IMG/VR virus record: IMGVR_UViG_3300020220_000051
Location: 1-59,920 of that record
Direction: 5' to 3' (one strand)
Source of the DNA: a virus
DNA length: 59,920 nt
The notes below the pieces were generated by a model. The model saw nothing but the letters and a program-made list of their open reading frames with translations. It had not been told where the DNA came from and searched no databases. Positions 50,801 to 59,800 of the stretch are shown here, one piece after another (position 1 is the stretch's first letter; each line of letters opens with the position of its first letter). Position numbers and translations under genes: made by a program.

Positions 50801-51697
50801 CTTGAGCCAGGAATGGGCCCAAAACAATACTTGAGTCGATTAGCTAAGAATCGTCAACAGTGTCTAGCTTTATTGAACGCCCCTTCTATGGCTGAATTCC
50901 AAGCAAGCACTGACCCGCGATTCACTGAATTACCTGACGCTGCTTCAGGAAACCCTAAACCAGTGCTTAACACCGAGTACATTTCTACAGGTGGTAACTT
51001 AAGCCTTGGTCCAAGTTATACTTGGGGTTTACCTGATGAAGAGAACGGTGCTAAATTTATTGGGGTCTTCACACCTAACGTTATCCTTAGAGAAAACGGT
51101 AAGAACATCAGTATCCCACCTGCTGCTCACGTTTCTAACAACTTCGTTGCTAAATTCGTGAACGGAACCCCTTATGCTATCGTCGCTGGTCCAAGAAGAG
51201 GTGTTATTTCTGACCCTAAATTCGTAGGACTTGAATATGACTTCTTGTTGAAGGACCGTGAATATCTCGAACCAGCAGGTCTTAACCCCATCGTAGTTGT
51301 TCGCAACGTTGGTCCAATGATCTTCGCTAACCAGACTGCTTACCAAAGAACTTTATCAGCATTCAACAACTTACATGTTCGTGACTTGCTTATTACAGTT
51401 GAAGAAGGTGTTATTGAAATCTTACAAAACTACTTGTTTGAGTTTAACGATGCTGCTACACGTCTTGAAATACGCACAATCATTGAAACATATCTTGATG
51501 TTGTAAGAAACGCTGGAGGTATTCAAGCATTCTCGGTTATTATGGACGATACCAATAACACTAACGAAATCATTGACCAAAACTTTGGTATCATTGACAT
51601 CGGAATCGAGCCAACGAGAGGGCTACAGAAATTCGTTAACCGTATTACAGTTCTTAAGACTGGTGCAATCGCTTCAGGCGGATTTGCTGCAGTATAA
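47858..51697 (+). CDS. 18: Tail sheath protein (gp18-like), unusually long
   Basis: The 1279-residue protein is a contractile-tail sheath subunit: SEFIVVSTQTIRLVVGFSRIGP near the N-terminus and the conserved C-terminal domain with LQNYLFEFNDAATRLEIRTI near 1190 and KFVNRITVLKTGAIASGGF at the very end. It is about twice T4 gp18 (659). The extra ~600 residues lie in the middle, including an Ala/Gly/Thr-rich beta region near 620-720 (GVAAAAQVIITLPGG) likely displayed on the outside of the tail. It polymerises around the tube encoded next. Confidence 0.9.
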   Translation: MAKITLDLNRFKASGIYTIEFDASEFIVVSTQTIRLVVGFSRIGPFNSPVFLRDIRTARRVFGTIDSSLEARGSFFHRAIETSLGTGPIFALNLLPLNNVPVNEGGDAVDYRSFALAANENNGDITRALYASFYNKERFFYPDTDYLQATVDSKPANRGRLFNVVNLGQQAQSVIIRKSTNASQYNVTAQDYFGADEIPTFVYKSDFMSDYFVDVFIVRGDWTNLPLLAKDPLYSKFFDLRGLRADRLNSFLSLDGITLTGSFTGCIIPDFLDNNGSNQSIDVIVNQQVATTGLFLNINQDVLEDYANSTYKVDMIGNTLINTTDDILDFLSYNTPIKSVLSFTGKDDNLLSQTTLQSFGPLTGSVEPYIRSVATGGAAGKFGNVLVLPRPIPSDIIFTPSQWDYIASVLNTRSLVLSNGALTINDSDTPNDYVKVSNIVDTGTDLLIYLSNPVRQDKDYYSALYGTGPESDYIEETVAAAVPTLANTIDIKSFSNLTPVITVGDVILVEAPGYTKYFEIASYIPSFSPGVDRIIVNTSLTVGGPLWLNKWCVAGFAADEFAAYQQPSALRVTVWATTEVGAQDLIPNLQQGFGNTFGYIAECASTIANVEGLGQTTNAAAENNVTITDASSGTVYGTAHIYGTFATTDAYDLVLSSPTYGGVNILTAAGLNAFTVLGVAAAAQVIITLPGGQQFTGFADPAAVVGVDPTLTGSNIATISYIESYPGSKLSKNINGNLLVDGDRVKYGSGASQYNYLNVDSIWGKNINQYSKVAYGLPGTIVRQFADTALQNPTTNFATLDNTYIDTTIQLPAALGENVFAAYSSLAKNIQSNIAIETPGLYGGGKKFKLSQTNSVNLEVGDFVVNNDIVSPKLTRVTSKVKKLDPATGSPYFEYTVIEVPGTTTTSGISYITKFTPIQKFADRFQFTQLSGFKMTDYHIPGTPAQLEKILSVLETTNIGETLASRDVIQFRYIIDTFNGGLEPGMGPKQYLSRLAKNRQQCLALLNAPSMAEFQASTDPRFTELPDAASGNPKPVLNTEYISTGGNLSLGPSYTWGLPDEENGAKFIGVFTPNVILRENGKNISIPPAAHVSNNFVAKFVNGTPYAIVAGPRRGVISDPKFVGLEYDFLLKDREYLEPAGLNPIVVVRNVGPMIFANQTAYQRTLSAFNNLHVRDLLITVEEGVIEILQNYLFEFNDAATRLEIRTIIETYLDVVRNAGGIQAFSVIMDDTNNTNEIIDQNFGIIDIGIEPTRGLQKFVNRITVLKTGAIASGGFAAV

Positions 51698-51701
51698 GAA
51701 A

Positions 51702-51710
51702 GATATATAC
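51702..51710 (+). promoter_or_regulatory. Late promoter -10-like GATATATAC
   Basis: It starts 39 nt upstream of the tail tube ATG, 5 nt after the sheath stop. Confidence 0.6.
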
Positions 51711-51740
51711 ATTGAATAAATAAAAGAAAACTAAAATACT

Positions 51741-52298
51741 ATGGCAGGATTACCGCACTATAGAAATTCCAAAGCCGCCATGGCTCAGTACGAGCCGGTG
51801 TACTTGGCACAGTTTGAGGTTACACTACAGCCTCCTGCTGCTGTTACAGGCTGGACTCTAGTAATGGAAAACGTTCTTAAAGTTGGTGGAGTTGATGTTA
51901 ACCGTTCACCGGCAGTTGTTGAACAAAAATACAAATCAGCTAAACGTTCGTTTGCTGGTGGTATGGTAGATGCAACTACTTGCGATGTACAACTTGATTT
52001 CGAAGTCAACCTTGACGATGCAAACTCAATGTATTGCTACAAAGCACTTCGTAAATGGTGTGATCTTATCTATGATCCACTTACAGGAAGAATGGGATTG
52101 AAAAAGGACTACACTGGAGGACCGATGATCATCAACTACTTTAACAAGAATGGTGATATCTTCCGTCAGATTAAGTTCCCGATATGTTTCCCAACATCGC
52201 CTATCACTCCTATTGAAACAGATTTTGGTAGTAACGATATCTACAAAATCACCGGATTCACATTACGTTGTGATTACTGGGAAGAGACAATTCTCTAA
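51741..52298 (+). CDS. 19: Tail tube protein (gp19-like)
   Basis: The 185-residue protein has the tube-protein pattern: PVYLAQFEVTLQPP near 18, KYKSAKRSFAGGM near 63, DVQLDFEVNLDDANSMYCYKALRKW near 81 and the final ITGFTLRCDYWEETIL. It forms stacked hexamers that make the inner tail tube. Length is near T4 gp19 (163). It is placed just after the sheath gene, as in other contractile phages. A strong terminator follows. Confidence 0.9.
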   Translation: MAGLPHYRNSKAAMAQYEPVYLAQFEVTLQPPAAVTGWTLVMENVLKVGGVDVNRSPAVVEQKYKSAKRSFAGGMVDATTCDVQLDFEVNLDDANSMYCYKALRKWCDLIYDPLTGRMGLKKDYTGGPMIINYFNKNGDIFRQIKFPICFPTSPITPIETDFGSNDIYKITGFTLRCDYWEETIL

Positions 52299-52316
52299 TC
52301 TTAATCAAACTACTAC

Positions 52317-52342
52317 AAAGGGAGCTCTGGCTCCCTTTTTTT
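52317..52342 (+). terminator. Rho-independent terminator after tube gene
   Basis: GGGAGC (52320-52325) pairs with GCTCCC (52330-52335) around TCTG, extended by AAA/TTT, followed by seven T. Confidence 0.9.
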
Positions 52343-52383
52343 ATTCACAAATTTCCCAAAAATAAGAACTTTTCTTGCCAATG

Positions 52384-52392
52384 GATATATAA
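52384..52392 (+). promoter_or_regulatory. Late promoter -10-like GATATATAA
   Basis: Located 28 nt upstream of the ATG at 52412. Confidence 0.6.
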
Positions 52393-52411
52393 TTAAACAA
52401 AACCATTTTAT

Positions 52412-53425
52412 ATGTCAGAAGAACAAAACAACGACTTTAAAGAGCAGATTGAACGAGAAGCCAAATTACTTGCCCAGCAAGAAGAAGCTGCTGCTGCCGC
52501 TGCTGCTAAAAAAGTTGAAGTTGAAACTGTTGCAGAAGATCCCGTTCTGATTGCACAACCAACTTCACTTGGTAAAGCAGAGAAGTTCAAAATTTATGAG
52601 GAAGAAGATCCAATTGCTAATGAGCTTGGTTGGAAAACTGTTCCATTAGAAAACCTACCATCAGGGGGTATGTTTTACGAACCGGGGACACAAGTTGCTA
52701 TTCGTTCTGCATCAGTTGCTGAGATACGCCACTGGTCAACGATAGACGAAAATGACTTATTAGGTGTTGATGACATGCTTAACTTTATTGTTGATAAGTG
52801 TGCTCGCATTAAAGTGCCTGGTAAACCCGGTACATACAAAGATCTAAAGGAAATTGACCGTTTCTATCTAATCTTTGCTATTCGTGACTATACATTTAAG
52901 AACGGTGAAAATAAAATGTTTGTAACTGTTACTAATGATGAAGGTCTTGAAGAAAGAGTAGAAGTAACTAAAGATGTTATTGATTACTTTAATGCAGATG
53001 AGAGATTAATGAATTACTTTGATAACAACGATCGTTGCTTTGATATTCGTATGAAAAACGGTGAAAATTTCAAAATGTATTTACCGTCTCTTGGAACAAT
53101 GCTATTCATCAAGAATTACTTAAAGCAACGTCAACAAAGCGGTACAAACTTTGATAAATCTTTCGTTAAGTACGCACCTTTTCTTTTTCCGGATTGGAAA
53201 AGTGTTAATCAGAATGTGTATGATAAAGCTGTGCAAGAATCGTATACATGGTCATTGCAAAAGATCTCCGTTATGGATAAATTAGTTGACATGCTAGCAT
53301 CTTCGGTTAAACCGCAAGTTCGCTATCGTTCAATGAGTGGGACGGAGGCCACTGCTCCGCTTAACTTTCAGTCAGGAGTCAAGTCTATTTTCCTTATTTC
53401 AGATATCTTTGGAGAATTGGTTTGA
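52412..53425 (+). CDS. Tail assembly chaperone / gp26-like baseplate assembly protein
   Basis: The 337-residue protein has an Ala-rich charged N-terminus (QQEEAAAAAAAKK) and then WKTVPLENLPSGGMFYEPGTQVAIRSASVAEIRHWS near 75-110, the pattern of T4 gp26-type hub-assembly proteins, followed by an alpha/beta domain. It lies between tube and tape-measure-like gene, where tail chaperones normally sit. Its last ~20 codons overlap a second frame (+1) that continues a conserved-looking helix, suggesting a frameshifted longer form. Late promoter at 52384. Confidence 0.6.
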   Translation: MSEEQNNDFKEQIEREAKLLAQQEEAAAAAAAKKVEVETVAEDPVLIAQPTSLGKAEKFKIYEEEDPIANELGWKTVPLENLPSGGMFYEPGTQVAIRSASVAEIRHWSTIDENDLLGVDDMLNFIVDKCARIKVPGKPGTYKDLKEIDRFYLIFAIRDYTFKNGENKMFVTVTNDEGLEERVEVTKDVIDYFNADERLMNYFDNNDRCFDIRMKNGENFKMYLPSLGTMLFIKNYLKQRQQSGTNFDKSFVKYAPFLFPDWKSVNQNVYDKAVQESYTWSLQKISVMDKLVDMLASSVKPQVRYRSMSGTEATAPLNFQSGVKSIFLISDIFGELV

Positions 53426-53744
53426 GGTTGAGTTCCTCATGCTTAAAATTCTTCGTCTTCAACCGTCTGAGCTTGATCGCTTCGAATTTTGGAGAGCAGA
53501 AATGCTGATGGACAACCTTAAGAATTGGAACGAAAGGGAAAATGAATCCAGAAAGCAACAGGAAAAAGAACAGCAATCCACTAGCGGCATGGATGATGCT
53601 AGACGCGGAGCTGCTGATATGATGAGAAACGCTAACCAAGGTTTACCTTCATGGGCGCAATCATCAAGCTTTAACCCCGGAAGCTTTAAAATGCCAAGTA
53701 TGCCGAGTATGCCGAGTATGCCGAGTATGCCGAAGTTTTTCTAA
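53409..53744 (+). CDS. Tail chaperone C-terminal frame, overlapping; TTG start or +1 frameshift product
   Basis: In the +1 frame, ENWFEVEFLMLKILRLQPSE, LDRFEFWRAEMLMDNLKNW reads like the second part of tail assembly chaperones. It can start at TTG 53409 (111 residues), at ATG 53439 (101), or be fused to the preceding frame by a +1 shift near ATC TTT (53405-53410). The FEVEFLM segment lies upstream of the ATG, which argues against 53439. The C-terminus is a repeat (MPS five times, ending MPKFF) encoded by nine-base units at 53691-53735. Confidence 0.55.
   Translation: MENWFEVEFLMLKILRLQPSELDRFEFWRAEMLMDNLKNWNERENESRKQQEKEQQSTSGMDDARRGAADMMRNANQGLPSWAQSSSFNPGSFKMPSMPSMPSMPSMPKFF
53691..53735 (+). 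repeat. Five 9-bp tandem repeats (ATGCCGAGT)
   Basis: ATGCCAAGT, three copies of ATGCCGAGT and ATGCCGAAG encode Met-Pro-Ser repeats at the protein's C-terminus. Copy number could vary by slippage. Confidence 0.8.
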
Positions 53745-53762
53745 AAATATAGACTTTCGCCT

Positions 53763-53794
53763 AAGACCCGAGACCGTTGTGTCTCGGGTCTTTT
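53763..53794 (+). terminator. Rho-independent terminator abutting a late promoter
   Basis: AAGACCCGAGAC (53763-53774) pairs perfectly with GTCTCGGGTCTT (53781-53792) around CGTTGT, then a short T run. The late-type box GATATATAC begins at 53795, directly adjacent. Confidence 0.85.
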
Positions 53795-53803
53795 GATATA
53801 TAC
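53795..53803 (+). promoter_or_regulatory. Late promoter -10-like GATATATAC
   Basis: Located 35 nt upstream of the ATG of the giant tape-measure-like gene and touching the terminator upstream. Confidence 0.6.
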
Positions 53804-53829
53804 AAAAATCACAATAGACAAACCCATAG

Positions 53830-56800
53830 ATGGCGAATGCAGATGCACAGTATATAGGTCAACAACTCAATAAGCTTTTAGGCCCAGGTGCACCTATCAA
53901 CGCGATTCTTGAAAAAATTGAAAAGAATACAGGTGGCAAAGGTGGCAAGGATGACAAGGGTGATGACAAAGGCAAGGAAGAAAAAAAGGGAGAAAAAATC
54001 GATGCGGGTGATATTGCTTCATCAGCAAAAGCCTTGGCAGAACTTATTAAAGCACTTTCCGAGGCAGAATCTATAGATAAGAGTTTAGGGTCTAATGTTG
54101 CAATCGTTATCAACGATATCGTAACTGCATTAGATGAAGCCACCAAGGAAATGGATACTGAGAAGATGCAAGCAACAGCTGATCTTATGAACGCTATCCT
54201 TGGTAACGCAGGCACGTTTATGAAAGACATGGCTGCGATGTCTGTCTTGACACCTTTATCTATGGCGGGTGCTGCTGGTTTTGGGGCAACAGTTGCGATG
54301 ACTCTGCGTATTTTATCAGGGGTTCTTATGAACGCCACAATAAACATGGCCGCTGTTGTAGAACTTATGGGCGTAGCCGGAGGGGCAGCGCTATTCGGTC
54401 TTGCTATGGCTGCGTGGTTATTTTTAGCACCAATGGCTGCTTTAGGCGCATTGGTATTCTCTGTTGTAGTATTTGCCATGTTATCACTATTTAGTTTGCT
54501 AGCTGCGTCTGCGGTCACTAATGTAGCTGCAGTAGCAGAGCTTGTAGGTATAGGTGGCAGTGCTATTATGTTTGCATTGGGAATGACTATCATATCGCTA
54601 CTCATGGTCCCTTTTGCGAAAGGTGCATTGGTTTTTGCAATCGTTGTTGCTGCCATGCTTCTTATATTTGGATTGGTTGCAATGGCAGTGCCTCAGCTTG
54701 CAATAGCCACTGCTGGTATTGCTGCAATAGCTGGTACTGCGTTCCGTTTAACTTTAACATTCATTCTGATAGGATTTTTTGCTAAACAGTTTGCTATAGG
54801 TGCCTTGGTATTTGCTTTAACAGTAGGAGCTATGCTCCTTATATTTGGAGCAGTAGCCAAGCTATTTCCCGCAGTGCTCACTGCCGCTGAAGCAATCAGC
54901 ATAATTGCAGGTGTTGCATTTAGGTTAGGTTTAACATTCGTACTTATAGGTTTATTTGCTAAAACGTTCGCTATCGGTGCGCTTACCTTCATATTAGCGA
55001 TGGGGGTTCTTTTACTCGTGATGGGAGCAACCGCCGCTTTATTCCCTGAAATAACGCTGGCAGCAACTGCTATTAACAGTATGACTAAACCTATCCTGAG
55101 TCTCACTGTTGCATTACTTATCGCAGGGCTATTTCCGATGAAAGTTCTTTTGGGCGGTGTAGTAATTTCGGTAGCAATAGCTCTTCTTTCCGGTGCTTTT
55201 GCGCTTGCGGGACAGGTTGCGGTCTGGATTGACTTTGGTGCTCAAGCGGTTCAAAAGATGGTAAACCCTACCATGCTAATTGGCGCTGCTGCTCTGGTTG
55301 CTGGTTTCTTCGCACCGCAGATAATTTTGGGAGCTGGTGCGCTTGCCATTAGTATTGTACTATTAGGTGGTGCATTTGCTCTTGCGGGTATTCCTGTTAT
55401 TGCTGCAGCGATACATTTAGGGTCTTTTACTCTTGGCAAGGCAAGTTTCCCTTTAATGATATTTTCTGCCGTTCTTGCTATCTATTCTTTCCTCGACGCG
55501 CCGAGAGTAATCGCTGGCGCAGCAGCACTTGCTGGATCCATCATACTGCTAGCCGGCGCATTCGCGATATTTGGTATACCTCTTTTAGCTGCCCTTGTTA
55601 TTATTGGATCCATTGCTCTCGAAACGGCAGCTATACCTTTAATGGTATTTGCTGGCGTGGTTGCAGTAATTGGTTCGTTACCTGGAATAAACATGGATAA
55701 CATACATGCTCTCGCTGACTCTATTTCTGTATTAGGTCTTTCGGTAGCTTCTTTGGGCTTTCCTTTGATAGCTCTTTTTGTGATTCTTGGTGGTACGTCT
55801 TTGGTTTTTGCATCAGCGGGGATAATTGCTTTAACAGGAGCAGTCGCGGTATTTAATCAAGTCAAGTATGATAAGAAAACTGGTCAGCTGATGGGAGATA
55901 TGATAACTTCATTGGCTTACGCAATACTTGAAGGCTTTGCTATCATGGGCAATCCTATTTCAGCATATCTTATTATGTACGGTTCTATAGCAATGGCAAC
56001 CGCAAGCTATGCAATAACAACATTAGCGGAGGCTGTTGCTAAGATTGCCAATCTTGAAGTTACCTCAATGGTGGTAGCTAATCCTGGAACAGATAAAGCT
56101 CAACTTGTTTTAGGAGAAACTCGTAAACTCAAGAAAAGCGACTTTAAAGACGCTGCCAATAACATCAAGTTAATGATTACTACATTAACAGGCCCTTTAA
56201 TGGAGTTTGGTATGGCTGCTTCAGTTGGTAGTAGTTGGTTTACAAAAGGCATTATGCAGAAGGGTCTTGAGATGATGCCTATTATGGCGGACTCTATTGC
56301 TACGCTTGCTGAAGGTGTAGCTAAGATGGCTAACCTGGAAGTAATGACCAACGTTGTAATCAACCCTGGGACAGATAAAGCTAAACTTGTGATGGGCGAA
56401 GTTAGAAAACTTGATAAGTCTGACTTTAAAGAAGCTAGTAAAAACATCAAGTTAATTCTCACCAGCTTAACAGACCCTCTAATGGAATTTGGTAAAGCTG
56501 TTGACGAAGGCAGTGGTTGGTTTACAGCAGGTTACATTGAATCCGGTCTTGAAATGATGCCTAAACTTAGCGACTCTATGGTAGTTCTTGCTGAGGGTGT
56601 AGCTAAGATGGCTAACCTGGAAGTAATGACTAACGTTGTAATTAACCCGGGCACTAAGGACGCTAAACTTGTCATGGGTGATGTTAGAAAACTCGATAAG
56701 TCTGACTTTTCAGCAGCTGCCAAAAACATAAATGCTATTCTTAGCGCAATCACTTCGCCCCTTATGGAATTCGGTAAAGCTGTTGACGAAGGAAGTAGTT

Positions 56801-59800
56801 GGTTTAGCGATGGCTACATTGAAATGGGTTTAGATATGTTTGGCAAGCTTTCGAGTAGTATGGTTACTCTTGCTAAAGGTGTTCAGCAGATGGCTAGTCT
56901 TGAAGTCATTGAAAACGAAGTGATTAACAAGGGCACTAAGGACGCAATGATCGTACCTGGAAAAGTCATTAAATTAAATGAAGGGCACTTTACAGCTTCT
57001 GCTACAAACATAGGTGCTATACTTAGTAACATTACATCGCCTCTTATGGACTTCGGAAAAGCTCTTGATGAAGGAAGCGGTTGGTTTAGTGACGGGTACA
57101 TTGCTACTGGAGTTGAATACTTTGGCATTTTAACAGAATCTTTAACAACGCTTGCTACCGGTATTCAGGGGATGGCTAATCTTGAAGTCACTCAAAACAA
57201 AGTGATTAACAAGGGTACTAAGGAGGCAATGATCGTGCCTGATAAAGTGACAAAGCTCCAGGAAAGCGATTTCAAAGCTGCTGCTACTAACATAGGCACC
57301 CTTCTCTCTACGCTAACAGCACCACTTACTAATTTTGGTATTCAGCTTGAGGGTGGAACAGGCGGAGGCGGATTCTTTTCCTTTTTTGCAGATGCAATAA
57401 GTCCTAATTACATGCAGATCGGTCTTGAAGGCTTAGGCACTCTATCTGGCTCATTAACAGGCCTTGCTGAAGGGATGGCCAAGATGGCCAACATGGAGTT
57501 CATAACCCAAGAAATAGTTAATAAAGGGACACCTGACGCTAAACTCGTCCCCGGCAAAGTAATGAAAGTTACGCCGCAAATGATGGAACAAGCTGCATTA
57601 AGCGTAGGAGCGCTTCTTGCTGGTATGACTTCTCCGCTAACTGACTTTGGTATTGCACTTGAAGGCGGGACGGGAGGCGGCGGAGGGTTGCTTGACTTCT
57701 TTGCTGACCTAGTCAGCAAAGACTACATGAGAATAGGTCTTGAAGGAATCGGCACTTTATCTGGGTCTTTGGGAAGTCTTGCAGAAGGAATGGCCAAGAT
57801 GGCCAACATGGAATTCATTGAACAAACGATTGTAGGTAGAGGGACACCTGACGCTAAGGTAGTACCCGGCAAAATCAGACAGGTTACGGAGGGCATGATG
57901 ACCCAGGCTGGTAAGAACGTGGGTGCTCTTATCGTGTCATTGACAGAACCACTTACTAACTTTGGTAAGCAACTTGAAGGCGGTACAGGCGGATCAGGTA
58001 GCTGGTGGGACTTCTGGTCAGATTGGGTTAGTCCTGACTATATGAGAATTGGTCTTGAAGGTCTTGGAACTCTATCGGAATCTTTGGGAGGTCTTGCTGA
58101 AGGTATAGTAAAAATGGCTAACTTGGAAGTCGTTGTAAATAAAGTGATTGATGACGGAAAAGGCGGAACCAAGATAGTTCCAGATTACGTAAGAAAACTA
58201 TCTTGGGTCGACTTTGCTAATGCTGGATCAAATGTAGGAACTATACTTTCTTGGATAGCCACACCTCTTACAGACTTTGGTAAAGCTATGGAAGAAGGCA
58301 GCAGTTGGTTCTCTGGCGGGTATGTTGAAAAAGGACTTGAAGGTTTAGGTCTCCTTAGTGAATCTTTGGGTGGTCTTGCTGAAGGTGTTATCAAAATGGC
58401 ACAAATGCAAGTGATTACTCAAAAGGTAATTAACCCAGGAACTCCCAAAGCAAAGGTTGTTCCTGACCAAGTAATAACTCTTAACGAAGGGCACTTTGAG
58501 CTGGCAGCAGCGGGTATTGGAAAAATCTTAGACGGTTTAGCTGGCCCTCTTGGCGATTTTGGTAGAGCATACGCAGGAGGCGGTAGTTTCTTTGGTATAG
58601 TCTTTGGCGATGTTAAGTCAGGTATTGAAGCGATGGGTGAAGTAGCTGAACCAATTGGCGTACTAGCTGACGCAATCATCAAGATGGGAAGCGGGCAATT
58701 TGTTCAACAAGAGGTTGTTAAAGATAAGAAAGGAAATCCTAAATTGGTGCCAGGAAAGGTTATTAATTTCACTGACATGGTTGCTGACGCTAAAGTTAAC
58801 TTGTATGATATCTTAACATTTTTTCCAGGCGCATTATCAGAAGCTGGTCATTTGGCACACGCAAACTATGAAGGACTAACCCACATGATGTGGCATCTTG
58901 ATAATACGATAAACCCAACATTTGAATTGTTGATTGAAACTACTGAATTGTATTCTGAAGCTACCGCTGTGATTATGAAAGTTCGTGCAAAATATCCTGA
59001 AGTATATGGACTAGAATTTGCTGGAAATTCTCCTTTCATATGGCCAGTTAAACGTTACATATCCGGTGCTGAACTTATTTCAAAAAGTGTAGGTGTGTTG
59101 AAAGACGCCTTGTGGAATTTCCACACTTATATCAATCCTGGTTTACAAGAAAACGTTACGGCATCATTGCTTTATTACAGAGCAACTGATATATTTCAAA
59201 AGGCCAAGGACAAAAACATCCCGATGGATCAACTAATACTTTCCTTCGATGTAAGTATGTCAATACTTGGCAGGACTATGAAAAGAGACATGAACATACC
59301 TGCGCTGCAAAACCTATGGCACTTTACCAATCAGATGCAAAGACTTTCTAACATGGTCACACCATTTGAAAGATTCACAAAGGCGTTTACACAATTTGCT
59401 AAAGACATGGGTACATTCAGTCACAACTTCATGGTAATGACACCTGATGGTATAAATGCTTACAAAATTTGGACTGACGCTGTAGTTACAGTCGCAAACA
59501 CCGACTTTAGTCTTATTGAATCCAAAATACAAGCTATGCGTGATATTGCTGCTAGCATCTATAAGGCGGGCGATCCGGAGATTCCTGGAGCGGATTTGAC
59601 GCAAACCCTGGGAGAGAAATTAGGGGCTATAGGCAACACTGCACAAAACGTTGTATCTTCCCCGACCCCAGGTTCAATTGTCGGAGGCGGAGGCGGAGGC
59701 GGAGGCGGAGGCGGCGACGCCACCGCGATTGCACAAGCCGTTAAATCAGCGCTTTCTAACTTAACTGTACAAAAGTTAACCGTGAGTGAAATGTATACAT

